This document shows positions 49,482-58,440 of a DNA stretch of 64,000 nt, piece by piece. The translations under genes were made by a program, and so were the position numbers. The stretch is from positions 578,443 through 642,442 of the forward strand of contig NZ_MAQW01000001.1 of NCBI RefSeq assembly GCF_001682855.1, read 5' to 3'. Positions within the stretch are counted from its first letter, which is position 1, and every line of letters begins with the position of its first letter. The stretch is from Bacillus sp. FJAT-27264 (GTDB lineage: Bacteria > Bacillota > Bacilli > Paenibacillales > Paenibacillaceae). The notes below the pieces were generated by a model, which saw only the letters and a program-made list of their open reading frames with translations, searched no databases and was not told the DNA's origin.

Positions 49482-50750
49482 ATGAAATCACCGAAAAAGT
49501 ACGGAATCAAGACTGCCGTTGTAGCTACTGCGGCAACTGCCCTGTTCGCTTCAAGCGTAATAACTGCACAAGTCACCAATCGTGCGGACGCCGCTCCTTC
49601 CAAGACTAAAAATGTTATTCTGTTTGTCGGTGACGGAATGGGGACAGCTCAAAGAAATGCCATCCGGTTAGCCACTGTTGGTGAAAAAGGCAACCTTGCT
49701 ATGGATTCCATGCCCTACGCGGGTCTGATCCATACAAGCTCCACCGTTCCAGTTACGGATTCGGCGGCGTCTGCCACAGCTTATGCCAGTGGTGTGAAGA
49801 CTTACAACGGTGCCATCGGCATGGATGCCAACAAGAAATCGGTACCTACTATTATGGAATATGCCAAAGAAGCTGGTAAATCCACTGGCGTGGTTACGAC
49901 CAGTCAGATTACGGATGCCACTGGAGCTGCTTTTGGCGCGCACGTGGAAGACCGTTCGAAGCAAAGCGACATCGCATTGCAACTACTGACGAAGAGTAAA
50001 GTCGATGTATTGCTTGGTGGAGGCGAGGATTTCTGGTATCCAGCGGGCAACCCGGGTAAATTCCAGGATGAGCCTGCGGAAGATCCTTCCGAGAAGAGCA
50101 AAGGCACGCAAGGAAATCTCGTAGAAAAAGCCAAGCAACTAGGCTATAACCATGTCTCTTCCAAAACAGAACTGCAACAAGCAAAGGGTGGCAAGCTGCT
50201 TGGACTGTTCGCTAATGAAGAAATGTTCCAGCAAAAGCCTGAGGGTGAAGGCGATATCTATAACCCTGTAGTCTCCCTTAAAGAAATGACTACGAAAGCC
50301 ATCGACACCCTTTCTAAGAATAAAAATGGCTTCTTCCTGATGGTCGAGGAAGAAGGTACGGATGAATTTGCACACCAAAACAATGCGAAAATGACGATAA
50401 AATCCGGTCAAGAGCTGGATAAAGCGGTTCAAGTCGCTAAAGACTTTGCTAAGAAGAACCCTGATACGCTGGTTCTCGTACTAGCTGACCATGAAACCGG
50501 CGGCTTCTCGATTGAAGAAGTGAACGACGGCGATGAGTCCGGCGATGGCATCTCCAAGGAAGACGGACCATTCGCTATTGCCAATTCCAAAGCAAACTTT
50601 GTCGTAGACTGGACAACCTCTGGACACACAGCGGTAGATATCCCTATCACAGCTATGGGCAGAAATGCGAATCTCTTCACAGGCATCTATGAGAATACTG
50701 AAGTATTCCACAAGCTGATGGATTCTATGGGACTTAAAGCAAAGAAATAA
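49482..50750 (+). CDS. Secreted alkaline phosphatase
   Basis: 422 residues. The signal peptide (KKYGIKTAVVATAATALFASSVITAQ) is probably cut after an Ala near residue 35-38. The alkaline phosphatase fold shows the metal-binding Asp in NVILFVGDGMG and the nucleophile Ser in PVTDSAASATAYASG. Zinc/magnesium ligands lie in VEEEGTDEFAHQNN and LADHETGGFS, with the late His in TTSGHTAVDIP. It resembles B. subtilis PhoA/PhoB, which release phosphate from organic esters outside the cell. AGGAGG precedes the ATG at 49482. Phosphate control (PhoP) would be expected, but no convincing Pho box was found. Strong terminator downstream. Confidence 0.94.
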   Translation: MKSPKKYGIKTAVVATAATALFASSVITAQVTNRADAAPSKTKNVILFVGDGMGTAQRNAIRLATVGEKGNLAMDSMPYAGLIHTSSTVPVTDSAASATAYASGVKTYNGAIGMDANKKSVPTIMEYAKEAGKSTGVVTTSQITDATGAAFGAHVEDRSKQSDIALQLLTKSKVDVLLGGGEDFWYPAGNPGKFQDEPAEDPSEKSKGTQGNLVEKAKQLGYNHVSSKTELQQAKGGKLLGLFANEEMFQQKPEGEGDIYNPVVSLKEMTTKAIDTLSKNKNGFFLMVEEEGTDEFAHQNNAKMTIKSGQELDKAVQVAKDFAKKNPDTLVLVLADHETGGFSIEEVNDGDESGDGISKEDGPFAIANSKANFVVDWTTSGHTAVDIPITAMGRNANLFTGIYENTEVFHKLMDSMGLKAKK

Positions 50751-50780
50751 TCTTGTGAAACGTTGTTCACAGGATTAACG

Positions 50781-50827
50781 TAACAGGCTTCCTGTCGGGT
50801 AACGAGACCCGCGGCAAGCCTGTTTTT
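50781..50827 (+). terminator. Terminator after alkaline phosphatase
   Basis: AACAGGCTT and AAGCCTGTT form a 9-bp outer stem with an inner CGGGT/ACCCG stem, followed by TTTTT. Confidence 0.85.
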
Positions 50828-50832
50828 CATTG

Positions 50833-51255
50833 CTACCTCCCAAGTGACTCATACTCCACACGGGCTATGAGTATCATCGGAAACGATGCCGCAATATTAT
50901 TCGAAGAGACGTTGTCCAGTAGGATCTCATTCACTGGACCATAGGGAGAATCATTGCCGTAAACCAGCACCATCGAATTATAAGGGGCGAGGCGGGCTTC
51001 CAGGTCAGCTGGCAATTGTTCCGCAAACTCACTATCCTCTATGTACTCATGCCGCAAGTAGGTAACCAAACTCCGCCGCTCTTCCCCACTTCTTACAAAA
51101 TGCCGTTCCATAAAATCCTGATCCAGTCCCTCTATTCCTGCTTCGTCTATAAAATTGCCCCCTGTCACCCCATCACCAGAGGAACCCTCCGTATAGCTCA
51201 TAAGCTCTTCTTCAGAATTGAAATTCCCCGCCCAGATCGCTATCGCATTTCTCAT
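50833..51255 (-). CDS. Imm22-like immunity protein
   Basis: 140 residues, soluble, acidic. The opening AIAIWAGNFNSEEELMSYTEG, followed by FIDEAGIEGLDQDFMERHF and the end AASFPMILIARVEYES, resembles the Imm22 family of polymorphic-toxin immunity proteins (W-x-G-x-F-x-S-E-E-E-L opening). Such proteins neutralise cognate secreted toxins. No toxin gene is adjacent, so it would be an orphan immunity gene. The family call is from memory of its pattern and is moderately sure. Convergent with alkaline phosphatase. Confidence 0.55.
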   Translation of the reverse strand: MRNAIAIWAGNFNSEEELMSYTEGSSGDGVTGGNFIDEAGIEGLDQDFMERHFVRSGEERRSLVTYLRHEYIEDSEFAEQLPADLEARLAPYNSMVLVYGNDSPYGPVNEILLDNVSSNNIAASFPMILIARVEYESLGR

Positions 51256-51345
51256 CTTCGCTCTCCTTTGCCCAGTTATCTGAGAATGACAAGCCTTGTA
51301 CTTAAAGTTTACCCAATTGTAAATGGAAAAGTAACACTACATACG

Positions 51346-51388
51346 TAAAAATCCGACTGGATCAGCGATAGGCTCCAGCCGGATTTTT
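51346..51388. terminator. Bidirectional terminator by the PfkB gene
   Basis: AAAAATCCG and CGGATTTTT with an inner CTGGA/TCCAG stem around AGCGATAGG. T tracts exist on both strands, so it can end the PfkB operon (minus). Confidence 0.8.
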
Positions 51389-51440
51389 CAAAGATGTTTT
51401 TTTCGCACTGCGTGCGCCTCCCGGCGCGGGTGCTTGACCT

Positions 51441-52355
51441 TTACAACTGAAGCCGCCCGCCCTGCTGCTGAACCACTTTACCAGCTATGACATTCCCCAG
51501 CTCACAGGCCTGCTGTAGAGAATAGCCTCTGGCCAGCCCCGCGATAAAAGCGCCGGTATGCGAATCGCCTGCACCAATCGTATCCACAACCTTCACCGGC
51601 TCCGTCTCGGCGATCCCCTCTTCTTCACGTGAACAGTACAGAGTACCTTCTCCACCCAAGGTGACTACGACCGCCTCACCCGTCCGCTGGACCAGCTTGG
51701 CTGCTGCTTCCTTAACATCATCTTCCTGCATGATGGCCTGGATCTCGTTCTTATTGGCATGCACAATCGTACCCATGCTAAAGATTCTTTCCAGAATCGA
51801 TGGCTCCAGGAATTCCCCGCGCGGGCCTGGATCAAAAACAATCTTCCCGGTTGACTTACGCTGGCTCAGAGCGTCCAGAATGACAGGGCCTGATGGTCCT
51901 TCCAATTCGTAACCGCTAACGTAGATATAGTCATAGCTAGCTAGATCAATTGTGTCGAACCAGTGGGCGGCCCATCGTGTTTCGATTCCAGGAATAGTGA
52001 TGAAGGTGCGCTCACCATCATGCTCTACGATGGAAAGGTTCCAACCGTTATCTCCGGACAAGTCCTCCAAGAGCACGGGTACGCCGTCCTTTTGCAGCTG
52101 GGCTTTGACGATATCGCCATAGCTTCCTTGTCCCACCGGGGCGAACAGACTGTAATTCACATGTAGCTGGTTCAGGATATTGGACACATTGTAGGCGCAG
52201 CCGCCCACAATAGTTTCTTTATGCTCAGCCATGACATCCTCAGCCGTTCTTGGCAGTCTGTCGAGTTGGATGATCACATCCACTACAGCTGCACCGATAA
52301 CGAGAATTCTGCGGCTTTTATCGGATTTTACACGATCCAGAATATTTTCACTCAT
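51441..52355 (-). CDS. PfkB-family carbohydrate/nucleoside kinase
   Basis: 304 residues. Ribokinase-family signature 1 is GGCAYNVSNILNQL (near residue 51), and signature 2 with the catalytic base is DTIGAGDSHTGAFIAGL (near 265). Members phosphorylate ribose, nucleosides or pseudouridine; the substrate here is inferred from context. It is translationally coupled to the permease (8-bp overlap, AAGGAGGAG ahead of the ATG) and is the last gene of a four-gene set with an ADP-ribosylglycohydrolase-family protein and a GntR regulator. E. coli yegV (PfkB) sits in an equivalent set (yegTUVW). Confidence 0.9.
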   Translation of the reverse strand: MSENILDRVKSDKSRRILVIGAAVVDVIIQLDRLPRTAEDVMAEHKETIVGGCAYNVSNILNQLHVNYSLFAPVGQGSYGDIVKAQLQKDGVPVLLEDLSGDNGWNLSIVEHDGERTFITIPGIETRWAAHWFDTIDLASYDYIYVSGYELEGPSGPVILDALSQRKSTGKIVFDPGPRGEFLEPSILERIFSMGTIVHANKNEIQAIMQEDDVKEAAAKLVQRTGEAVVVTLGGEGTLYCSREEEGIAETEPVKVVDTIGAGDSHTGAFIAGLARGYSLQQACELGNVIAGKVVQQQGGRLQL

Positions 52356-53730
52356 GGGATACTCCTCCTTGCATGGACTTTCTATTCACCTGACTCAAGA
52401 TGATGGTTGTCACGGCACTTGCCGCAAAGGCCAGCAGCACACCGAGACTGTTATCCTTAAAAATCCCTGTGGCAAACGGGCCGCTGAAGAACGGCGAGTT
52501 GGTGAACAGAAAACCTGTAACTACACCGATAATCCAGCTGATTACGCCATTGTAATTAAATGCCTGTCCTGTAGCATTGTCCAGCAATCCTGCGTCATAG
52601 CCAGTCTTGCTTCTCAGCAGCACATAGTCGAACATAAAGGTCGCCGCCCAGGCTGCCAGGCCAATGCCGAGAATACCCAGGAACAGCTGGAAGTTCATCA
52701 GGAAATCCTCTGAAATAAACAGGACGTAGACCGGAATGAGGATCATAATTAGCGCATGAATCGCGATAGCGGTTTTATCGCTAACCTTGATGTTCAGGGT
52801 CTCCATGTTGACACGAGCCGATTTCAAGCTAATGATACATTGCGGAATTAGGCCGCCAAGCGCTGTAATGAAGTAGACGATCGTCATCCATTTTGGAAGC
52901 GCATTTCCAATGGCCTGGATCGGGTTGGAAGCAGATACTAGGTCCGGCACAGATGTGCTGAGCAGAATTCCCACGCCCATAATGAAGAATAGTGGAATGA
53001 AGGCGCCGATGGTCACACCTGCGAACACCTTTTTGCCGGAATTGGCCGGGTTCTGATAAGCGCTGTAGTCAGCGGAAGCAATGGACCAACTGATTCCCGT
53101 CCCTGCAATGATGATGGAGAGCGCTGGCAGAAAGCCATTCAGCCAGTTGCCGTTGCTCATCTTGAACAACGCCGTCCAGTCTGTCTGGGGAATGAGAATG
53201 ACCAGGATCAGGAAGGTCAATGCCCCGAACACATAGGTGAAGAAGGTCTGTACTTTGACCAGGACATTTTGCCCAAAGAGATTCGATGTTAGAATCAGCA
53301 CCACGAACAACGCCAGACTAATCACCGTCAGTACCGCCGATTGACCAATGCCAAGCAGCCCGAACAGTGACATCAGAGTGAGTGTACCCGTAATCACGTT
53401 CACTGCCAACCAGCCTATTAGACTTAGCCAGCCGAGCAGATTCGGAATATAGTTTCCCTTGACGCCAAAGACCGCTCTAGATAGCACGAAGGTAGTACCG
53501 CCCGATTTGAGGCCTGACAGACTTAGATAACCCACAAGTGCAAACGACAATGCACCTACGGCTGCCGCCAGTACGGACTGGATAAAGCTCAGATGATAAC
53601 TCACAATAAGTGCGCCATAAACTACACCCAGAATTCCAATATTGCCAGCAAACCAGATGAAAAAAAGTTCCTTGGGACTTCCGGTTCTCTCATCAGACGG
53701 GATAAACAGTTCAGACTTCGAATTGGACAT
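52348..53730 (-). CDS. NCS1-family purine/cytosine permease (CodB-like)
   Basis: 460 residues with 12 membrane segments. NCS1 features include GGTTFVLSRAVFGVKGNYIPNLLGW in segments 2-3 and ISWSIASADYSAYQNPANSGKKVF in segment 6. Members are H+ or Na+ symporters for nucleobases, allantoin, pyridoxine or nucleosides. Its place between an ADP-ribosylglycohydrolase-family enzyme and a PfkB kinase suggests nucleoside or nucleobase import. GGGGGAAGAAG precedes the ATG. It follows the glycohydrolase by 33 bp. Confidence 0.9.
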   Translation of the reverse strand: MSNSKSELFIPSDERTGSPKELFFIWFAGNIGILGVVYGALIVSYHLSFIQSVLAAAVGALSFALVGYLSLSGLKSGGTTFVLSRAVFGVKGNYIPNLLGWLSLIGWLAVNVITGTLTLMSLFGLLGIGQSAVLTVISLALFVVLILTSNLFGQNVLVKVQTFFTYVFGALTFLILVILIPQTDWTALFKMSNGNWLNGFLPALSIIIAGTGISWSIASADYSAYQNPANSGKKVFAGVTIGAFIPLFFIMGVGILLSTSVPDLVSASNPIQAIGNALPKWMTIVYFITALGGLIPQCIISLKSARVNMETLNIKVSDKTAIAIHALIMILIPVYVLFISEDFLMNFQLFLGILGIGLAAWAATFMFDYVLLRSKTGYDAGLLDNATGQAFNYNGVISWIIGVVTGFLFTNSPFFSGPFATGIFKDNSLGVLLAFAASAVTTIILSQVNRKSMQGGVSHE

Positions 53731-53763
53731 GTTCTTCTTCCCCCTATAATGAATCAGAATGAA

Positions 53764-54756
53764 TTAATGTTGTGTTCTGAACGCAAGAATATGATCGGCA
53801 TACTGACTGAGATTCACACCATTGGCCTCATCAATCAATGCTCTCCAAGCGGGATCAATAGCGTCTGCTCCGGATTTGGCACCGCAGATGGCAGTCGCCA
53901 TCGCACCGATAGTGTCTGTGTCACCGCCCAAATTTGCACACAATAGGCTGCATCGTTGCGTTTCCTTGGCGTAATACGCAATGGCGAGCGCTGCTGGAAC
54001 GGATTCGCTGGTGATTACGCCACTGCCGATGACATCGTAAATGACCTGCAGGAACCTCTCGTCCTGACCTTCGTACTTCTCCGCATATTCCAGTGCGAGC
54101 TTCAACCGCGCCGGGAGCGATGCGCTGTATGTCTCTGCGCCGTAAACCTTCGCTTCCAAATAGGCTGAGACCGCATGGGCCATAATATCTTCCCAGGACT
54201 TGTCGACTATAGCAGCTCCGACTGCTGCGGCAACCATTGCCGCTCCACCTACAGCTACATCCGTAGAGTGCGTCACCTTGCTGATGTCGTACACAAATTT
54301 TGATAACTTCCGGGCCTCTACTGGCAGGAATAGCCCACCGACAGGTGCGATCCGCATCGCGGCCCCATTGGTTTCGGCTTTGGAAGTAAACTCCGTCGCA
54401 TCCTTACCTGCCTTTAGGGCGAGCAGCGCAGCCTTGGAGCTTGGCCCGAGAATGTTGTTCTCAAAAGCATTCAATCTGTCGGCCCATTCCAACAAGTGCC
54501 GGCCAATCACAGCCGTATCCGGGACGAAATCGCTTTCAATAAGAGCATCCAGGATCAGCAAGGCTTGTGAGGTGTCATCCGTAAATTGACCACGGGTGAA
54601 GTTGCACGCCACATCATTTTCCTTAGGGCCATCGAGAAAATCTGTTATGGTTCCAAAATACGCCTTCACCTTGTTTCTGCCCCATAGCTCCGACGGCATC
54701 CCCATCGCATCACCAATGGCCATTCCGTATAATGCACCTAGAATTTTGTTCTTCAT
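53764..54756 (-). CDS. ADP-ribosylglycohydrolase-family protein (DraG-like)
   Basis: 330 residues, all-alpha ARH fold. Metal-binding motifs are GMAIGDAMGMPSE (N-terminal), QFTDDTSQALLI (the T-D-D-T Mg2+ site) and GGDTDTIGAMATAICGA (C-terminal D-T-D site). The family removes ADP-ribose from proteins, or cleaves N-glycosidic bonds of ADP-ribose-like compounds and nucleosides. In a permease/kinase operon a small-molecule nucleosidase role is more likely. AGGATAGGAG precedes the ATG at 54756. A GntR operator lies 37 bp upstream. E. coli yegU is the equivalent. Confidence 0.9.
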   Translation of the reverse strand: MKNKILGALYGMAIGDAMGMPSELWGRNKVKAYFGTITDFLDGPKENDVACNFTRGQFTDDTSQALLILDALIESDFVPDTAVIGRHLLEWADRLNAFENNILGPSSKAALLALKAGKDATEFTSKAETNGAAMRIAPVGGLFLPVEARKLSKFVYDISKVTHSTDVAVGGAAMVAAAVGAAIVDKSWEDIMAHAVSAYLEAKVYGAETYSASLPARLKLALEYAEKYEGQDERFLQVIYDVIGSGVITSESVPAALAIAYYAKETQRCSLLCANLGGDTDTIGAMATAICGAKSGADAIDPAWRALIDEANGVNLSQYADHILAFRTQH

Positions 54757-54792
54757 AAAAATCTGTCTCCTATCCTTAAATTTATACACATA

Positions 54793-54810
54793 CGGTTGTA
54801 CGTATGAGTT
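54793..54810. promoter_or_regulatory. GntR operator O2, before the glycohydrolase gene
   Basis: CGGTTGTACGTATGAGTT keeps the right half of the perfect palindrome at 55662-55679 intact (TACGTATGAGTT); 13 of 18 positions match overall. It lies between the gntR stop and the glycohydrolase start, suggesting internal operon control. Confidence 0.65.
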
Positions 54811-54842
54811 TATCTTTAAATAAAGCCGAGATCACTCGGCGA

Positions 54843-55544
54843 TTAAATATGCGTAACCACTTTGAACTCGACACTAGGGCCGTAGATAACCTCTACCTTT
54901 TCCACTTCGATTCCCTTCTCATCCAATACGCTTCCCTTGGTCATGATCAGCGGGAAATCTCCCTCATATTCAAACAGCTGTCTTGTTCGCTTACTGCTGT
55001 TAATGGGATGAATGGCCAGCGCTGCATTCTGCGGATAAATACTGTAGCGCTGATTCATAATCTGGTACAGGGACTGCTCGGAGAAATCATATTGATCGAT
55101 ATCCGGAAAAAGAGCCAAAGGAACATAGGAAGTGTCTAAGGTCAGCCACTTAATACTGCTCTCCCTGCGCGTCCCGCGGAGCCGAACCAAATGCATGTAA
55201 GAGTTGCCTTCCAGGCTAATAATCTCCTTCTTCAGCACACGCGAGACAGGAATTTCATTCTTCTTCCGCGCTGATTCGGTAAACCCGCTGAAGTTCCAGA
55301 TATTATGCTTCATTTCCCGCAGACACACCATCGTGCCCTTACCGTGCATCTTCACCAAAAGGGCTTCATCAACGAGGCCGTCAATGGCCTTGCGGATCGT
55401 GGTTCTTGTGACCTGATACAGCTTCATCATTTCCGTCTCGGAAGGAATCATTCCCCCTTCTTTGAACTTTCCATTGATGATATCGCTGCGGATAATGTTC
55501 TGCAGTTGGATGTATAGTGGAACACTGTCATGCTTGTTAAGCAT
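54843..55544 (-). CDS. GntR-family regulator (HutC/YvoA type)
   Basis: 233 residues. The N-terminal winged helix is PLYIQLQNIIRSDIINGKFKEGGMIPSETEMMKLYQVTRTTIRKAI, followed by a UTRA ligand domain (SYMHLVRLRGTRRESSIKWLTLDTSYVPLALFPDI ... FPLIMTKGSVLDEKGIEVEKVEVIYG). AAGGAGG precedes the ATG at 55544. UTRA domains bind phosphosugars, nucleoside-like or imidazole ligands. It leads the nucleoside-type operon, as E. coli yegW does its set. Palindromes on both sides of the gene indicate autoregulation and operon control. Confidence 0.9.
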   Translation of the reverse strand: MLNKHDSVPLYIQLQNIIRSDIINGKFKEGGMIPSETEMMKLYQVTRTTIRKAIDGLVDEALLVKMHGKGTMVCLREMKHNIWNFSGFTESARKKNEIPVSRVLKKEIISLEGNSYMHLVRLRGTRRESSIKWLTLDTSYVPLALFPDIDQYDFSEQSLYQIMNQRYSIYPQNAALAIHPINSSKRTRQLFEYEGDFPLIMTKGSVLDEKGIEVEKVEVIYGPSVEFKVVTHI

Positions 55545-55895
55545 ATCTGCCTCCTTACACGCAATCACGGGATGGTCAGCCAGGCTGTACCGTCCATTCT
55601 GCTCAAGTTTATTACTGCAGGTGATTTAGCGCTTTCATCTCATGATGTCCTGCCTGTCGTTAACTCATACGTATGAGTTGAGTTCAATATATCAGGTTCA
55701 TGATCCTTTAGCAATAGCTTTCTGAAGTTCGGGACAAACTTCCATTAGTACGACTATAGAACACTCTCCTGAGCAGCCTGATAATTATTGCATCATCTCT
55801 GCTTAGCTGTCCGATTAACGATCGTACTTACTTTTCCTCTACTGTTCAAGTTCTGTTAAAGTAAATATGATACGATGAGAGCGGGTGAAGAATAT
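55545..55895. other. Gap between gntR and the second response regulator
   Basis: 351 bp between divergent genes without a supportable ORF. It contains the perfect GntR palindrome (55662-55679). A second inverted repeat, GAAGTT / AACTTC with a 7-base spacer (55723-55741), could belong to the right-hand two-component gene. No clear promoter elements were recognised. Confidence 0.4.
55662..55679. promoter_or_regulatory. GntR operator O1, upstream of gntR
   Basis: AACTCATACGTATGAGTT is a perfect 18-bp palindrome about 120 bp upstream of the gntR start. Its right half recurs in O2 at 54793-54810, which ties both sites to the same regulator. Confidence 0.8.
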
Positions 55896-56633
55896 ATGAC
55901 AATAATGAATGATATAAAAATAGTCATCGTAGATGATGAATCTTCAATTATCACTATGCTTCAAATGGTTCTGCGCAAGGAAGGGTTCCAGCATATCTAT
56001 ACTGCAGCTACCTGCCGGGAGGCGCTTGAGGTCGCCCAGCGTGTCCGTCCTGAGATCGTACTGCTCGACATTATGCTCCCTGACGGCAGTGGGCTGGATA
56101 TCTGCTCGCGTATTCGAGAATACGGCAATCCCCATATCCTTTTTCTAACGGCAAGGGCTTCAGATCTGGATGTACTGACCGGCTTTGCCATGGGTGGGGA
56201 TGACTATATCACCAAGCCTTTCAATCCTCTGGAAATCGTGGCCCGGATTAAAGCTCGTTTGCGCCGTCAGGTTGCCGAGAACTCATCTGTAACGATTATT
56301 CCCCCCCGCTCTGAAGCTGTGAAGTACGAATTCGGACATTTCGTCGTCAACGAAGCAGAAGGTGAGCTACTGGTAGATGGACAACCCGTCTCCTGCCCGG
56401 CGCAAGTATTCCAACTGCTTCTCCATTTCTGTAAGCATCCGGGGATCGTCTTTACCCGCACCCAGCTCTATGAAGCGGTGTGGGGGATTGACGGATTGGG
56501 GGATGACTCCACAGTACCCGTGCATATCCGGCGGATCCGGGAGCGTATCGAGCTAGACCCTGGAAACCCCAAATATTTACTGACCATCCGTGGTCTCGGT
56601 TATAAGCTGGCAAAGGGGCCGCAGGAATCATGA
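55896..56633 (+). CDS. OmpR/PhoB-family response regulator (second system)
   Basis: 245 residues. The receiver domain has acidic pocket IVDDE, phospho-acceptor Asp in IVLLDIMLPDGSG, Thr in FLTARA and Lys in YITKPF. The winged-helix effector ends KYLLTIRGLGYKLAKG. The Met at 55896 follows GGGTGAAG; the frame is open 7 codons further up. It overlaps the kinase as ATGA. Independent of the system at the left edge of the window. Confidence 0.92.
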   Translation: MTIMNDIKIVIVDDESSIITMLQMVLRKEGFQHIYTAATCREALEVAQRVRPEIVLLDIMLPDGSGLDICSRIREYGNPHILFLTARASDLDVLTGFAMGGDDYITKPFNPLEIVARIKARLRRQVAENSSVTIIPPRSEAVKYEFGHFVVNEAEGELLVDGQPVSCPAQVFQLLLHFCKHPGIVFTRTQLYEAVWGIDGLGDDSTVPVHIRRIRERIELDPGNPKYLLTIRGLGYKLAKGPQES

Positions 56634-58381
56634 AAATCAGACGGCGTATTGCCTTTCATCTTACTTATCAGTTTATTTTATATGCCCTGCTTATACAGGC
56701 CATTGGTCTGTTCTTGCTCTTTATGTTTCTGCAAAAAACCATTGATGATGACTTGCGCCGCAATTTTCCAAACGGGGCCTTGACCAGCATCACAACAGAA
56801 GTCTCTATGCGTAACGGGGAGATCAAGGTCCCCTCACACTGGATTAATCTGCTCAAGGAGCGGGGGATGTGGTTGCAGATTATCAATAAGGACGGGAAAG
56901 TGATCTATGACATTAACTCGGCCATTGTCCCATCGCTACCCCCCTCCTACTCTGTGGCCCAACTGTTAAACATACAGGAATCAGGCAAGTACGAAGATTA
57001 CTCGGTGCATTCTCAAATGGATTTTAATCTTTCACAAACCCAGCTTTTTCTCCTTGGTTATAAGAATCCTGACCTGGATCTGCTCATGAATCTGTTCAAC
57101 AGCTATCAGAGCAATGGGCTGGTTAGTAGCTCCAAGCTCTCCGAACTATCAGCTCAGTTGATGGAACGCGGAAGGTATTTGCAAATCACTGACGAAGCCG
57201 GGACAACCGTTCAGAGTGCCGGGGAGAGCAATTCTTTTTATCCAAACAAGGCTACGCTGGAAATTCTGGAAATGCAGCAGGCTCCAGCCAATGCGGATAG
57301 GAATATTGCAGTCTACCGGGATCCGCATACAGCAAAAACCTGGTTGTTATACTCACCCAATGCGGTGGAGAACATCCCCAAGCAGCCTGTCGTCCAAAGT
57401 CTTGTCCGCGCGATCTACTGGCTGGCTATATTCATCTTTGCCTTCTCATTGGTCGTCTCCCTCTGGCACGGCTACCGCTATGGTCAGCCTCTGATCCTCT
57501 TCGTCAGTTGGTTCCAACGATTGAGCCAAGGGCATTATGATCAAGTGCTGACGGAGAAGGACAAGCGTAAAGTCTTCAAGCGCAACGGGAAGCTGAAAAT
57601 CAGCTACAAGCTATACAGCGAGGTCATTCAGACGTTCTACCATATGGCCGAACAACTGGCACATACGGAGAAAGAGCGCAAAAGGCTGGAGAACGCACAG
57701 GAAGAATGGATGTCTGGCATATCGCACGACCTTCGCACCCCACTGGCTACCATTCAGGGGTATGGATACATGTTGGCGAACCAGCCTGGACAATGGAACC
57801 AGGAGGAACTTCAGGTCATGGGCACGATGATCCGCGAAAAAGGCGACTACATGCTTGAGCTGATCACCGACTTCTCGCTCATTAATCAGCTCAAGCATGG
57901 GGCTTCTCTCATGAAAGTCCACAAGCTGGACCTGGAAGAGCTGGTACGCCGCGCTGTCCTAAAATATGTGAATGATGCAACGATGTCAGACTGTGATTTT
58001 ACATATGAGGGCACAGATCAAGCCTTATATGTTCAGGCAGATGACAATTGGCTGCAACGGCTGATGGACAACTTATTATCCAATGCGGTGAAGCATAACC
58101 CGCCTGGTATTACAGTTAACGTCTCCGTAGGCTTAGTTGATAACAGACCCTACATCAAGGTAGCTGATAATGGATCTGGAATGGATGAAATCACCCAACA
58201 AAATCTGTTCAAACGCTACTACCGGGGAACCAACACAGAAGAATCCACAGCAGGCTCCGGTATCGGGATGAGCATTGCCAAGGCGATTGTAGATGCACAC
58301 GGTGGTGAAATCAAAGTACACTCAATATTAGGCCAAGGAACTGAAATTCTGATTCTGCTGCCTCAGAAGCAAAACTTGTGA
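56630..58381 (+). CDS. Sensor histidine kinase (second system)
   Basis: 583 residues. One membrane segment near residues 12-35, an extracytoplasmic sensor region of about 225 residues, and a second membrane segment near 262-282. A HAMP-like linker leads to the dimerisation helix with the phospho-His (WMSGISHDLRTPLATIQGYGYML). The HATPase domain has N-box LMDNLLSNAVKHN, G1 DNGSGMD and G2 GSGIGMSIAKAIV. The large outer region suggests an extracellular ligand, which cannot be named. Coupled to the upstream regulator; ends at a strong terminator. Confidence 0.92.
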   Translation: MKIRRRIAFHLTYQFILYALLIQAIGLFLLFMFLQKTIDDDLRRNFPNGALTSITTEVSMRNGEIKVPSHWINLLKERGMWLQIINKDGKVIYDINSAIVPSLPPSYSVAQLLNIQESGKYEDYSVHSQMDFNLSQTQLFLLGYKNPDLDLLMNLFNSYQSNGLVSSSKLSELSAQLMERGRYLQITDEAGTTVQSAGESNSFYPNKATLEILEMQQAPANADRNIAVYRDPHTAKTWLLYSPNAVENIPKQPVVQSLVRAIYWLAIFIFAFSLVVSLWHGYRYGQPLILFVSWFQRLSQGHYDQVLTEKDKRKVFKRNGKLKISYKLYSEVIQTFYHMAEQLAHTEKERKRLENAQEEWMSGISHDLRTPLATIQGYGYMLANQPGQWNQEELQVMGTMIREKGDYMLELITDFSLINQLKHGASLMKVHKLDLEELVRRAVLKYVNDATMSDCDFTYEGTDQALYVQADDNWLQRLMDNLLSNAVKHNPPGITVNVSVGLVDNRPYIKVADNGSGMDEITQQNLFKRYYRGTNTEESTAGSGIGMSIAKAIVDAHGGEIKVHSILGQGTEILILLPQKQNL

Positions 58382-58382
58382 A

Positions 58383-58431
58383 AAAAAGAATCTTCAGCCT
58401 GCGACTTTCCAGGGCTAGAAGATTCTTTTTT
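58383..58431. terminator. Bidirectional terminator after the second kinase
   Basis: AAGAATCTTC and GAAGATTCTT form a 10-bp stem around a GC-rich 21-base loop, with A tracts before and T tracts after. It can serve the kinase (plus) and the DUF4180 gene (minus). Confidence 0.85.
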
Positions 58432-58440
58432 ATGACCATA

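Noticed and set aside
53764..54756. ADP-ribosylglycohydrolase as half of a toxin-antitoxin pair
   Set aside because: No ADP-ribosyltransferase toxin is adjacent, and the operon partners are a permease and a sugar kinase, pointing to metabolism.
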